22,684 bases of DNA from IMG/VR virus record IMGVR_UViG_3300025137_008070, positions 1-22,684 of that record, one strand, 5' to 3'. Source of the stretch: a virus. The position numbers and the translations under genes were made by a program. How positions within the stretch are numbered: position 1 is the first letter of the stretch; every line of letters starts with the position of its first letter. Under the pieces are notes generated by a model, which did no database searches, was not told where the DNA came from, and saw only the letters and a program-made list of their open reading frames with translations. Below are positions 14,481 to 21,003 of this stretch, in pieces.

Positions 14481-15096
14481 AAAAATTTTATTAACCGGTA
14501 GTAACGGGTTTTTAGGTAAACATTTATATAAAGCTTTATCAATTCATAATGATGTTATTGAATATAATAAAGATGTAAGATTACCAATTACAGATAATTT
14601 AGATATTGATACAATCATTCATTTAGCATCTCCTACTGATTTTGAAGACTTAAAAGATAATAATAAAGTAGTTACTACTATTATTGATGGTACTTGTAAT
14701 ATGTTAAATCTAGCAAATAAAACAAAAAGTAAGTTTATATTTGCTAGCACTATGGGTATATACGAAAAGGATACTAGATATGCATATGGTAATTGTAAAT
14801 TAGCTATGGAAAATTATATTACTAGTACTAATCACAATTATGTAATATTACGAATACCTCGGGTGTATCATAAAAGTAAGATAAAAGGTTTAATGAAACG
14901 GTTAAGAAGGGGTATGATTAACTCTGCAGATTTAAATAATACTGTTAATTTTATATATATAGATGATTTTTTAGACCAGACCATTAAATGTATTGATGAT
15001 ACTAATATAGTTTATGAATATATTAATATAAAGACAGATACAATAAAAAATATATCACATATGTGTGATATAAGTATTGAAATTCCTGAAATATAA
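14470..15096 (+). CDS. NAD-dependent epimerase/dehydratase (extended SDR)
   Basis: This 208-residue protein starts with a GTG inside the end of the transketolase C-subunit gene. It has the Rossmann G-x-x-G-x-x-G at G10/G13/G16 (TGSNGFLGKHL), the D-x-x-x-x-L-A-S strand (IIHLAS), and FASTMGIY followed by Y106-x-x-x-K110, the SDR catalytic Tyr and Lys. Typical nucleotide-sugar epimerases are about 310 residues; this one lacks around 100 residues of the substrate-binding end. It probably converts a nucleotide sugar, but the specificity (epimerase, dehydratase or reductase) cannot be told. It is the last gene of the second block; the stop lies just before an early-type promoter. Confidence 0.85.
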   Translation: MNGKKILLTGSNGFLGKHLYKALSIHNDVIEYNKDVRLPITDNLDIDTIIHLASPTDFEDLKDNNKVVTTIIDGTCNMLNLANKTKSKFIFASTMGIYEKDTRYAYGNCKLAMENYITSTNHNYVILRIPRVYHKSKIKGLMKRLRRGMINSADLNNTVNFIYIDDFLDQTIKCIDDTNIVYEYINIKTDTIKNISHMCDISIEIPEI

Positions 15097-15104
15097 TATA
15101 TAAT
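15077..15104 (+). promoter_or_regulatory. Sigma70-type promoter TTGAAA-N16-TATAAT inside the island
   Basis: TTGAAA at 15077-15082, then 16 bases, then TATAAT at 15099-15104, seven bases upstream of the GTG at 15112. It lies partly in the end of the SDR gene. The same hexamers and spacer occur upstream of folE2. It would allow host-polymerase expression of the last block of the island. Confidence 0.55.
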
Positions 15105-15111
15105 TAATATT

Positions 15112-15729
15112 GTGAATAACCCATGGTTATGTGTAAAGGATTTTGAGCAATCTATTTGTAATTATACCGGTAGTAAGTATGCAGTAGCTGTTGATAGTTG
15201 TACTAATGCAATTTTTTTATCACTAATATACTATAAAAAATTTATTAACAAAAAAGATATTACAATAACTATACCGAGTAGAACGTATATATCTGTACCA
15301 ATGCAAATAATAAATGCTGGTTATAAACTAAACTTAATAGATTATGAGTGGATTGGTTCATATAAATTAAAAAATACTCCTATTATTGATTCGGCTCAAA
15401 ATTTTACAAAAGACATGTATATAAAAGATACATTTCAATGTATATCTTTTCAGTTTAAAAAACATTTACCAATTGGTAGGGGAGGAGCAATATTAACAGA
15501 TGATGCTAATGCATACGAGTGGTTAATCAAAGCGAGACACGATGGTAGAAATATGTATACTGAATATGGTAATATAGGTAATATAGATATAATTGGTTAT
15601 CACTGTCCTCTATTACCTAATGAAGCAATTAAAGGTCTAGAATTATTATTAAATATGAATTTAACGTCTAATAATATACCTGGTAGATCTACAGATTACC
15701 CTATAATAAATAAAAATTTATTTAAATGA
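15112..15729 (+). CDS. DegT/DnrJ/EryC1-type sugar aminotransferase, short
   Basis: This 205-residue protein starts with GTG. It shows the DegT/StrS fold-type I PLP pattern: YTGSKYAVAVDSCTNAIFLSL (the N-terminal G-x-x-x-A-x-x-x-S-x-x-N/T-A signature), P-I-I-D-S-A-Q (D93, which contacts the pyridine ring), and SFQFKKHLPIGRGGAILTDD with K117 as the likely PLP lysine. Enzymes of this family are usually about 370 residues; this one ends after the large domain and keeps only a short C-terminal end with P-L-L-P-N-E-A-I-K. It could aminate a keto-sugar, or be a reduced paralogue. The stop overlaps the next gene (ATGA). No ribosome binding site is seen. Confidence 0.82.
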   Translation: MNNPWLCVKDFEQSICNYTGSKYAVAVDSCTNAIFLSLIYYKKFINKKDITITIPSRTYISVPMQIINAGYKLNLIDYEWIGSYKLKNTPIIDSAQNFTKDMYIKDTFQCISFQFKKHLPIGRGGAILTDDANAYEWLIKARHDGRNMYTEYGNIGNIDIIGYHCPLLPNEAIKGLELLLNMNLTSNNIPGRSTDYPIINKNLFK

Positions 15730-16616
15730 GAGTTTTAATAACAGGTCATAACGGATTTTTAGGTAAATCTATAGTTTCAAAATTATATAAAAATATAGAA
15801 ATTATTGGTATAGATAAAGTAATAGATAAAAATACACCAATTAAATCTATAGAACATGACTTAATGTTTTATAATAATGCTGTTGAGGAAGAAATTAAAT
15901 CTAGTGATATTATAATACATTTAGCCGGTCCTGTTGGAGTTGAAAGAATTGATTATAATTATGATACTTACTTACATGATATGTTAACTATAAATTTAAA
16001 TGTATTCAATTTAGTTAAAAAATACAATAAGAAAATTATTTTTGCTAGCACGTCAGAGGTTTATCATGATGTAAAGTCTGCCAAAGAAAATGATAATTTA
16101 GTTATTGGTAGTCCGGATAAATCTAGATGGGGGTATGCTTCCGGTAAGTTAACTTCAGAATTTTTATGTAAATCGTTGTGTCAAAATAGTTTAATACTAA
16201 GATTTTTTAATATAACTGGTGTAGGAGATAATAAAGGCGTTTTACATAAAATGATAACAGCAATAAAAACAAATAATAGTATACAGTTATACGGTTCTGG
16301 AAATCAAGTTAGATCTTTTTGTGATCAAAGAGATGCTGTCGAGTTTATTAAACTTGCTATTGATAATGATATTTTTAATGGTGATATTTTTAATGTAGGT
16401 TCATCAGAAAATTGTATAACAATATCAGATTTAGCTATTTTATGTAAAAATATATCTAAAAAAAATATTAATATAAACAAAATAGATTATGATAAAATTT
16501 TCTCAAAAAATCATGATGATATTTTATTTCGAAGTCCGTGCTGTAAAAAAATGAATACAATATATAAGTCTAAATATACTAATGTGGATATAATTGAAAG
16601 TATGTTAAATGAATAA
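15726..16616 (+). CDS. NAD-dependent sugar epimerase/dehydratase (extended SDR)
   Basis: This 296-residue protein is the more complete of two SDR enzymes in the island. It shows G7-x-x-G10-x-x-G13 (ITGHNGFLGKS), IIIHLAGPVGV with the N-x-x-x-x-x-N loop (TINLNVFNLVK), FASTSEVY and the catalytic Y137-A-S-G-K141, then LRFFNITGVG and a conserved R-S-F-x-x-x-x-D motif (QVRSFCDQRDAVEF) that holds the nucleotide sugar. This resembles UDP-glucose 4-epimerase, UDP-glucuronate decarboxylase and dTDP-glucose dehydratase; the residues do not decide between them. The stop overlaps the next gene by eight bases, and the start has an ATGA overlap. Confidence 0.9.
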   Translation: MRVLITGHNGFLGKSIVSKLYKNIEIIGIDKVIDKNTPIKSIEHDLMFYNNAVEEEIKSSDIIIHLAGPVGVERIDYNYDTYLHDMLTINLNVFNLVKKYNKKIIFASTSEVYHDVKSAKENDNLVIGSPDKSRWGYASGKLTSEFLCKSLCQNSLILRFFNITGVGDNKGVLHKMITAIKTNNSIQLYGSGNQVRSFCDQRDAVEFIKLAIDNDIFNGDIFNVGSSENCITISDLAILCKNISKKNININKIDYDKIFSKNHDDILFRSPCCKKMNTIYKSKYTNVDIIESMLNE

Positions 16617-17262
16617 TAATATTTTAATAATTGTAGCACATCCAGACGACGCAGAGTTTGGTATGGGAGGTACTATATCTAAATTATCTAAAACTAATAC
16701 TATTACTCTTTGTGTATTGTGTAGAGGTAATAGACCAGGCAGTCATTCTGATGTAGAGGTTGATCGTAAAAAGGTACTTAATGAAAATGTAAAAAGTTTA
16801 GGTATTTCAAAATTAATACAACATGTATATGATGATGTAAGTTTGGATAAGCATCCCTTTTTATCAATTAGTAGTTATATATCATCTATTATATCACAAA
16901 TAAAACCTGATACTGTTTATACAAATTATAACGGTGATATACATATTGATCACGAGTTAGTATCGAAAGCAGTAAGAGTCGCTTGCAGACCAAGACGTAA
17001 CTGTTCTGTTAAGGCATTATATGAATTTTCAATACCGGGCAGCGGAGAATGGAATTTTAAGGGTATAAATTATAATACATTTTATAATATTGAAGAAAAT
17101 GTAAAAATAAAATATAATTGTATAGATAAGTATATAACTGAGTTACAACCGGCTCCAGACCCTATAAGTAGTGAATATATAAAATATCGAGACTTATATT
17201 ATGGTAGTATTTCAGGGTATAAACAAGCAGAACCATTTGTTTGCATTTTTAATATGTTATGA
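16609..17262 (+). CDS. PIG-L family N-acetylglucosamine-type deacetylase
   Basis: This 217-residue protein carries the PIG-L/LmbE zinc motifs: A-H-P-D-D at 10-14 (VAHPDDAEFGMGG) and H112-x-D114-H115 (GDIHIDHELVSKA). The first strand IIVAHPDD, VYTNYNGDIHIDH and the C-terminal FSIPGSGEW are characteristic. Members remove acetyl (or acyl) groups from N-acetylglucosamine-like sugars in GPI-anchor precursors, mycothiol, bacillithiol and antibiotic pathways (family knowledge). Here it most likely deacetylates a sugar made by the neighbouring SDR and aminotransferase genes. It is the only clear zinc hydrolase of this type in the window. Translation is coupled by overlaps on both sides. Confidence 0.93.
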   Translation: MNNNILIIVAHPDDAEFGMGGTISKLSKTNTITLCVLCRGNRPGSHSDVEVDRKKVLNENVKSLGISKLIQHVYDDVSLDKHPFLSISSYISSIISQIKPDTVYTNYNGDIHIDHELVSKAVRVACRPRRNCSVKALYEFSIPGSGEWNFKGINYNTFYNIEENVKIKYNCIDKYITELQPAPDPISSEYIKYRDLYYGSISGYKQAEPFVCIFNML

Positions 17263-17996
17263 TTTTTAAGCGTAAAAAGGAAAATATATTAGTAGTTGGT
17301 AACGGTGAAATTGGTAAATCAATTCATAAGTTATATAATAGCGTCTATTACAATGTAACTGTTGTAGATATTAATTCCTCTTTAGTTAAAGTTAAGGATA
17401 TTAATGTAATGAATATTTGTATACCATATAGTGAACAATTTGTTGATATAGTAAAAAATTATATAACTAAATTTAACCCGAAGTTAACAATAATACACAG
17501 CACAGTTTTACCTGGGTCAACAAAAAAAATTAAAACTTCAAATATAGTATATTCCCCTGTTGTTGGTACTCATCCGGATTTATATAAAAGTATAAAAACA
17601 TTTACAAAATTTATTGGTGCAAACGATAAAAGTAGTCTTAAACTTGCAAAAAAACATTTTAAAAAATTAAAAATTAAATATAAAATTTTTAAAAATACTA
17701 AAACTGTCGAAACGTCAAAAATATTATCTACATTATATTATGGTATGTGTATAGCTTTTCATAATGATGTAGATTTATTATGTAAGAAGAATAATTTACC
17801 TTATGAACAAATTATGACTGAATGGAATACTGAATACAATAAAGGTTATACTGCTTTAGGTAAAATAAATGTAGTAAGGCCTGTACTTAATTCTCCTAAA
17901 GGTAAAATTGGCGGGCATTGTATTATTAATAATGCTGAAATAATTAAAAATTATTTTAAAAGTGATATAATCGATTACGTATTAAAATTGAAATGA
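17259..17996 (+). CDS. UDP-glucose/GDP-mannose dehydrogenase-like protein, short
   Basis: This 245-residue protein begins with a Rossmann motif G14-x-G16-x-x-G19 (VVGNGEIGKS). It then shows IIHSTVLPGSTKKI (the S-T-V-x-P-G-[ST]-T of UDP-glucose dehydrogenases) and YSPVVGTHPDL, followed by VETSKILSTLYYGMCIAFHNDVDLLC, like the central helix of that family. Near the end, G-G-H-C at 218-221 corresponds to the catalytic cysteine loop G-G-x-C (C221). Full enzymes are 390-450 residues with a C-terminal UDP-binding domain; that domain is missing here. The protein might oxidise a sugar or alcohol, or be a simplified oxidoreductase related to the family. It has ATGA overlaps on both sides. Confidence 0.8.
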   Translation: MIFKRKKENILVVGNGEIGKSIHKLYNSVYYNVTVVDINSSLVKVKDINVMNICIPYSEQFVDIVKNYITKFNPKLTIIHSTVLPGSTKKIKTSNIVYSPVVGTHPDLYKSIKTFTKFIGANDKSSLKLAKKHFKKLKIKYKIFKNTKTVETSKILSTLYYGMCIAFHNDVDLLCKKNNLPYEQIMTEWNTEYNKGYTALGKINVVRPVLNSPKGKIGGHCIINNAEIIKNYFKSDIIDYVLKLK

Positions 17997-18523
17997 AACC
18001 AATATTAATGATACACGAATTTACGGAAGAGTTTTTAAATTTACCGTTAGAAGATTATGTATTAACTTTTGATGATGGGTTATATACTCAATATCTATTT
18101 TTAGATAAGTTGTTAAAAATAAATACCGAGAAATATTTTTTTATTAGTAGTGGTATAGTTTGTCCTGAAGATGAAATGCAAGACAGTAGCTTTATTACAT
18201 GCGTAGATGCACATAAAAACTCATATAAAGGTGTATACAACAACTATATGAAATGGTCGCAAATTAAAAATATAAATGAACAAGATAATTGTACTGTTGG
18301 GTGCCATAGTCATTTTCATATGAAAAAAACCCCTGACTGTGTTGAGTGTATTATAGCTGATAATAGGTATATGTTAAATGATTTTAATAAACATTTAGGA
18401 AAAATACCTGATATATTTTGTTTCCCATTCAATAAAGAAACAGGTTTATATAAAGAAATTTTAACTAAAAGAGGCTTTAATAAATTTTACGGTAAAGGAA
18501 GAATAGATATAAATGAATTATAA
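17993..18523 (+). CDS. NodB-type polysaccharide deacetylase (CE4)
   Basis: This 176-residue protein has the NodB motif 1 T-F-D-D-G at 25-29 (D27 base, D28 metal ligand) and motif 2 H-S-H-F-H at 105-109 (the H-x-x-x-H metal pair). The remaining motif region FCFPFNKETGLY corresponds to the R-x-P-[WY]-G loop, with P-F-N in place of R-P-x-G, so the arginine is missing. Typical CE4 domains are about 200 residues. No signal peptide is present, so it probably works in the cytoplasm on a lipid-linked or soluble precursor, unlike secreted chitin or peptidoglycan deacetylases. It overlaps its neighbours by 4 and 11 bases. Confidence 0.85.
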   Translation: MKPILMIHEFTEEFLNLPLEDYVLTFDDGLYTQYLFLDKLLKINTEKYFFISSGIVCPEDEMQDSSFITCVDAHKNSYKGVYNNYMKWSQIKNINEQDNCTVGCHSHFHMKKTPDCVECIIADNRYMLNDFNKHLGKIPDIFCFPFNKETGLYKEILTKRGFNKFYGKGRIDINEL

Positions 18524-19163
18524 AATTATACATCAAAGTTGGAGTAATAAATTCCTACCCATAAAATATAAAAAAAATCAACTTACATTAAAAAAATATT
18601 TTAACGATTGTGAGTTTAAATTATGGACCGATGAAGATAATAATAATTTTATAAAAAATAAATTTCCAGATTTTTATCCTATATATTCTAATTATAATAA
18701 TAAAATTAATCAGATAGATTCAGCAAGATTTTTTTACTTATATGAATATGGCGGGTTATATATAGATTTAGATGTATTATTAACTAAGGATATTAGATGT
18801 TTACTAGATGATAAATGTTGCATGTTTTCGCAGGATTCAAATAATAGTTATTATAATCACCAAAATTTACCTTTTTATATAGATTCTATGTGCATGTATA
18901 GTGAACCTAAAAATATCTTTATTGGTAAAATAATTGAACATTTATATAAAAATGAACCTATCGATATAGTTAACGATTTGGATAACGTTTTTTTAACTGG
19001 ACCAGGAATGGTAACTAATTTATACAATAAACTGCAACCAAATATTAAATTAAATCATAATAAAATTATAGTTAAAAACGATTTAGATTTATATAATGAA
19101 ATTTATGGTATACATTTTTGTAGTAGTACATGGGTTGGAAAAAAATACCATTTAACTAAATAG
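18513..19163 (+). CDS. GT32 (OCH1-like) glycosyltransferase
   Basis: This 216-residue protein begins with IIHQSW (I-I-H-Q-x-W, residues 5-10) and carries the GT32 signature A-R-x-x-x-L-Y-E-Y-G-G-L-Y-I-D-L-D (about 71-87), with D85-L-D87 as the metal-binding DxD. The end (FLTGPGM, CSSTWVGKKYHL) is the typical GT32 tail. Members add mannose, galactose or related sugars in cell-surface or capsule biosynthesis (family knowledge). No membrane segment is seen. It is the last clear gene of the accessory island. The TAG stop lies within a late-type promoter element for the next gene. Confidence 0.9.
   Translation: MNYKIIHQSWSNKFLPIKYKKNQLTLKKYFNDCEFKLWTDEDNNNFIKNKFPDFYPIYSNYNNKINQIDSARFFYLYEYGGLYIDLDVLLTKDIRCLLDDKCCMFSQDSNNSYYNHQNLPFYIDSMCMYSEPKNIFIGKIIEHLYKNEPIDIVNDLDNVFLTGPGMVTNLYNKLQPNIKLNHNKIIVKNDLDLYNEIYGIHFCSSTWVGKKYHLTK
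19155..19162 (+). promoter_or_regulatory. T4-late-type element ACTAAATA upstream of the 19170 gene
   Basis: ACTAAATA ends seven bases before the ATG at 19170, two more than the N5 seen at other starts. It overlaps the last codons and the stop of the GT32 gene. The core TAAATA is the same as in the other elements. Confidence 0.4.
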
Positions 19164-19169
19164 ATTAAT

Positions 19170-19358
19170 ATGAATGAAGAAAATATTAATACATTAACTG
19201 AACAATTTAGCATTTTTACAGAAGAAGTTCAAAAATTTAATGATAAAGGGGTAGCTGCTGCTGGTACAAGAGCAAGAAAATCTCTTTTAGAAATTGCAAA
19301 GTTAACGAAAGTCATTAGAAAAGATATTCAAGATGTAAAGAATGCTGGTAAAGCATAA
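19170..19358 (+). CDS. Histone H1-like small phage protein (Hc1 type)
   Basis: This 62-residue helical protein contains KGVAAAGTRARKSLLEIAKL followed by VIRKDIQDVKN. It matches the recurrent pattern F-x-x-K-G-x-x-A-A-G-T-R-A-R-K-x-L-x-E-[IL]-x-x-L-x-K-x-[IV]-R-x-x-I-Q of bacterial and chlamydial H1-like proteins and their marine-phage relatives (established knowledge). It is probably a nucleoid-associated or DNA-binding protein. The net charge is only mildly positive, so DNA binding may require the helical AAGTRARKS region. No leader with an (L/I)-x-E cut is present, unlike the small basic genes on the left. The next gene begins after an eight-base gap. Confidence 0.75.
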   Translation: MNEENINTLTEQFSIFTEEVQKFNDKGVAAAGTRARKSLLEIAKLTKVIRKDIQDVKNAGKA

Positions 19359-19361
19359 ATA
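19354..19361 (+). promoter_or_regulatory. T4-late-type promoter element CATAAATA for the 19367 gene
   Basis: CATAAATA, then ATAAT, then the GTG at 19367: exactly five bases. It overlaps the stop codon of the H1-like gene (TAA at 19356-19358). Confidence 0.6.
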
Positions 19362-19366
19362 ATAAT

Positions 19367-19798
19367 GTGATCACTTTTAAAACATTCTTTGAGTCTAATA
19401 AACCTTTAGGTTTAATTGAAACTATAACTTTTGAAGAATTAGGTCCCATTGAAGCTAAGATTGATAGCGGCAATGGGGCTTATAATGTCTTACATGGTGT
19501 CAACTTACAACATAAAAATAATGAAGTTACATTTGATACTGTTAATGATAAACAAATTACCAAACCAGTTATTGAATTTATAGATATAAATGTTGGTTCT
19601 GGTCCAGATGGTGAACCTACGATCGATAATAGACCAGTTGTTGAGTTTGATATTAAAATAGGTGATAGATCATACCCTAAAACGAAATTCTCTATTGGTT
19701 CAAGAGAAGGTAACGATTATAAAATATTGGTCGGTAAAGATTTTATTGAAAAACTGGGCGGTTTGATCGATGTTAGCGCTGAAGGTAATTTAGATTAA
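19367..19798 (+). CDS. RimK-associated/retropepsin-like aspartic protease with capsid-targeting-type leader
   Basis: The gene starts with GTG; an ATG two bases upstream runs at once into TGA. The 143-residue protein begins MITFKTFFES, with a leader like those at 2802 and 2484 (F-F-E before S). It then shows EAKIDSGNGAYNVLHGVNL, which corresponds to the A-K-[IV]-D-[TS]-G-x-x-x-[ST]-x-[LI]-H-x motif of the RimK/LysX-associated zinc protease family and its retropepsin-like relatives. D33-S-G is the predicted catalytic aspartate triad. The rest is beta-rich and ends FIEKLGGLIDVS, as in related marine-phage proteins. It probably acts as a small aspartic protease dimer in or on the virion. The substrate is unknown, and it is not the usual phage prohead protease. 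Confidence 0.75.
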   Translation: MITFKTFFESNKPLGLIETITFEELGPIEAKIDSGNGAYNVLHGVNLQHKNNEVTFDTVNDKQITKPVIEFIDINVGSGPDGEPTIDNRPVVEFDIKIGDRSYPKTKFSIGSREGNDYKILVGKDFIEKLGGLIDVSAEGNLD

Positions 19799-19800
19799 TT

Positions 19801-19808
19801 AATAAATA
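19801..19808 (+). promoter_or_regulatory. T4-late-type element AATAAATA upstream of the 19822 gene
   Basis: AATAAATA lies 13 bases before the ATG at 19822, so a short leader of about eight bases would be expected. An ATG at 19818 lies just downstream, but it runs into a stop after three codons (ATG-TAT-GGT-TGA). Confidence 0.4.
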
Positions 19809-19821
19809 ACTGCATTTATGT

Positions 19822-20712
19822 ATGGTTGACATTATACCTATTGATGTATATTTGATCTTTAAAAAGCTTAACCGTAATATTAAAATGTCTGATATAGCCA
19901 TTTTAAACTTTAATGAAGAAAGAGGTAGTATTTTATATAAAGCAAATAATATAGTACTAAAACCTGAACAAAATAATTTTTTAAAAAATTATTACCCATC
20001 TATTAAAAAACTTTGTTCAATAGATTCGACATATATATCAAATTATAATAATATAAAAGATATAAATCCTAATATATTTTATTATGATTATACAGAAGGA
20101 AATAAATTATGTGATTTTGTATACGATTACGGTTTTAAATTTATTAATAAAAAAGAAATTATTAAAAATATCGTAAAATTTATAAAATTTTATATTAATA
20201 TTGATACAAGTATTTTTGGTAGTATGATTGAAACATCTGAAGTTGATCATGATATTATTAATTTTAGAAAAAAATTAATTAGTAATAATTCATTTAATAA
20301 AAATTTAATACAAATTTATGACACCTGTATCAAAAAACAAAAAAAATCAAACAAAACACTATTATTATTAAATGATTTAAATGCACATAACATTATAATA
20401 AGTGAAAACAATAATGTTAAATTAATTGATATGAGTGAAGGTATTATAATTGGTAATTATAACTTATTTATACATAGATATTTTTCACTATTATGGTTAT
20501 TTGGTGAAAAGGTTGTTGACAAAGCAATTAAAGATTGCAGTATTAATAATGAAAATTTATTATTAAAAGAATTATCATTTTTTTATTTTTATAATTATCA
20601 ACTGCATGTATTTGATTTAAATTCACCAATTGAGCGATTTGAATGCCTACTATTTAAATATAAATGTAGTAAAATTTGTAAAAAAATTATAAAATCTTTT
20701 AATAAGCGTTAA
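19822..20712 (+). CDS. APH/choline-kinase-like phosphotransferase
   Basis: This 296-residue protein is related to small-molecule kinases of the aminoglycoside-phosphotransferase/choline-kinase fold. It shows LLNDLNAHNIIIS (N184-D185-x-N187-x-x-N190), where D185 fits the catalytic base and N190 the metal ligand of the H-[GN]-D-x-x-x-x-N motif, and KLIDMSEG with D203 as the metal-binding D of the D-F-G equivalent. The usual His at the start of the catalytic loop is replaced by Leu/Asn. The ATP-binding lysine region is not obvious in the N-terminus. It is very A+T-rich and Lys/Asn/Ile-rich like the island, although it lies beyond phage-type genes. A sugar or alcohol kinase role linked to the island is plausible but unproven. 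Confidence 0.65.
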   Translation: MVDIIPIDVYLIFKKLNRNIKMSDIAILNFNEERGSILYKANNIVLKPEQNNFLKNYYPSIKKLCSIDSTYISNYNNIKDINPNIFYYDYTEGNKLCDFVYDYGFKFINKKEIIKNIVKFIKFYINIDTSIFGSMIETSEVDHDIINFRKKLISNNSFNKNLIQIYDTCIKKQKKSNKTLLLLNDLNAHNIIISENNNVKLIDMSEGIIIGNYNLFIHRYFSLLWLFGEKVVDKAIKDCSINNENLLLKELSFFYFYNYQLHVFDLNSPIERFECLLFKYKCSKICKKIIKSFNKR

Positions 20713-20721
20713 CTTAATTAA

Positions 20722-21003
20722 TTACCAAATTTCTAAAGCTCGTCCAAACCCGAATACATTTACAATACAAAAATATATTGTTAATAATAACGGGAAAGCT
20801 AATTTTCTCATATAATGTGCTATTGATGAACAAAAAGCAGCTATAAAAAAAATAGGGTAAACTAAAATCATATTTGGGTTGTTCGCTGTATTAGCTAAAT
20901 AGAAAGAAGCAGAAACAGCACCAACAAAAGCTACAATCTCAAAGTAAAATGCTTTTTTATTTGATGTATAACTACCAACCCAGAATTTTTTCATTTTTTC
21001 CAT
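20722..21003 (-). CDS. Small three-TM membrane protein downstream of folE2
   Basis: This 93-residue protein has three hydrophobic segments at about 19-38, 45-64 and 68-90, and a positively charged N-terminus (MEKMKKFW). It could start at either M1 or M4; M1 overlaps the folE2 stop by one base (TAATG), so the two are probably translationally coupled. Aromatic and Gly residues in the first and last segments (FYFEIVAFVGAVSASFY, GFGRALEIW) remind me of half of a PnuC/NMN-type transporter, but the resemblance is weak and it is too short to be a complete one. A membrane transport or anchoring role associated with folate/deazapurine precursors is a guess. It ends close to a convergent gene. Confidence 0.65.
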   Translation of the reverse strand: MEKMKKFWVGSYTSNKKAFYFEIVAFVGAVSASFYLANTANNPNMILVYPIFFIAAFCSSIAHYMRKLAFPLLLTIYFCIVNVFGFGRALEIW

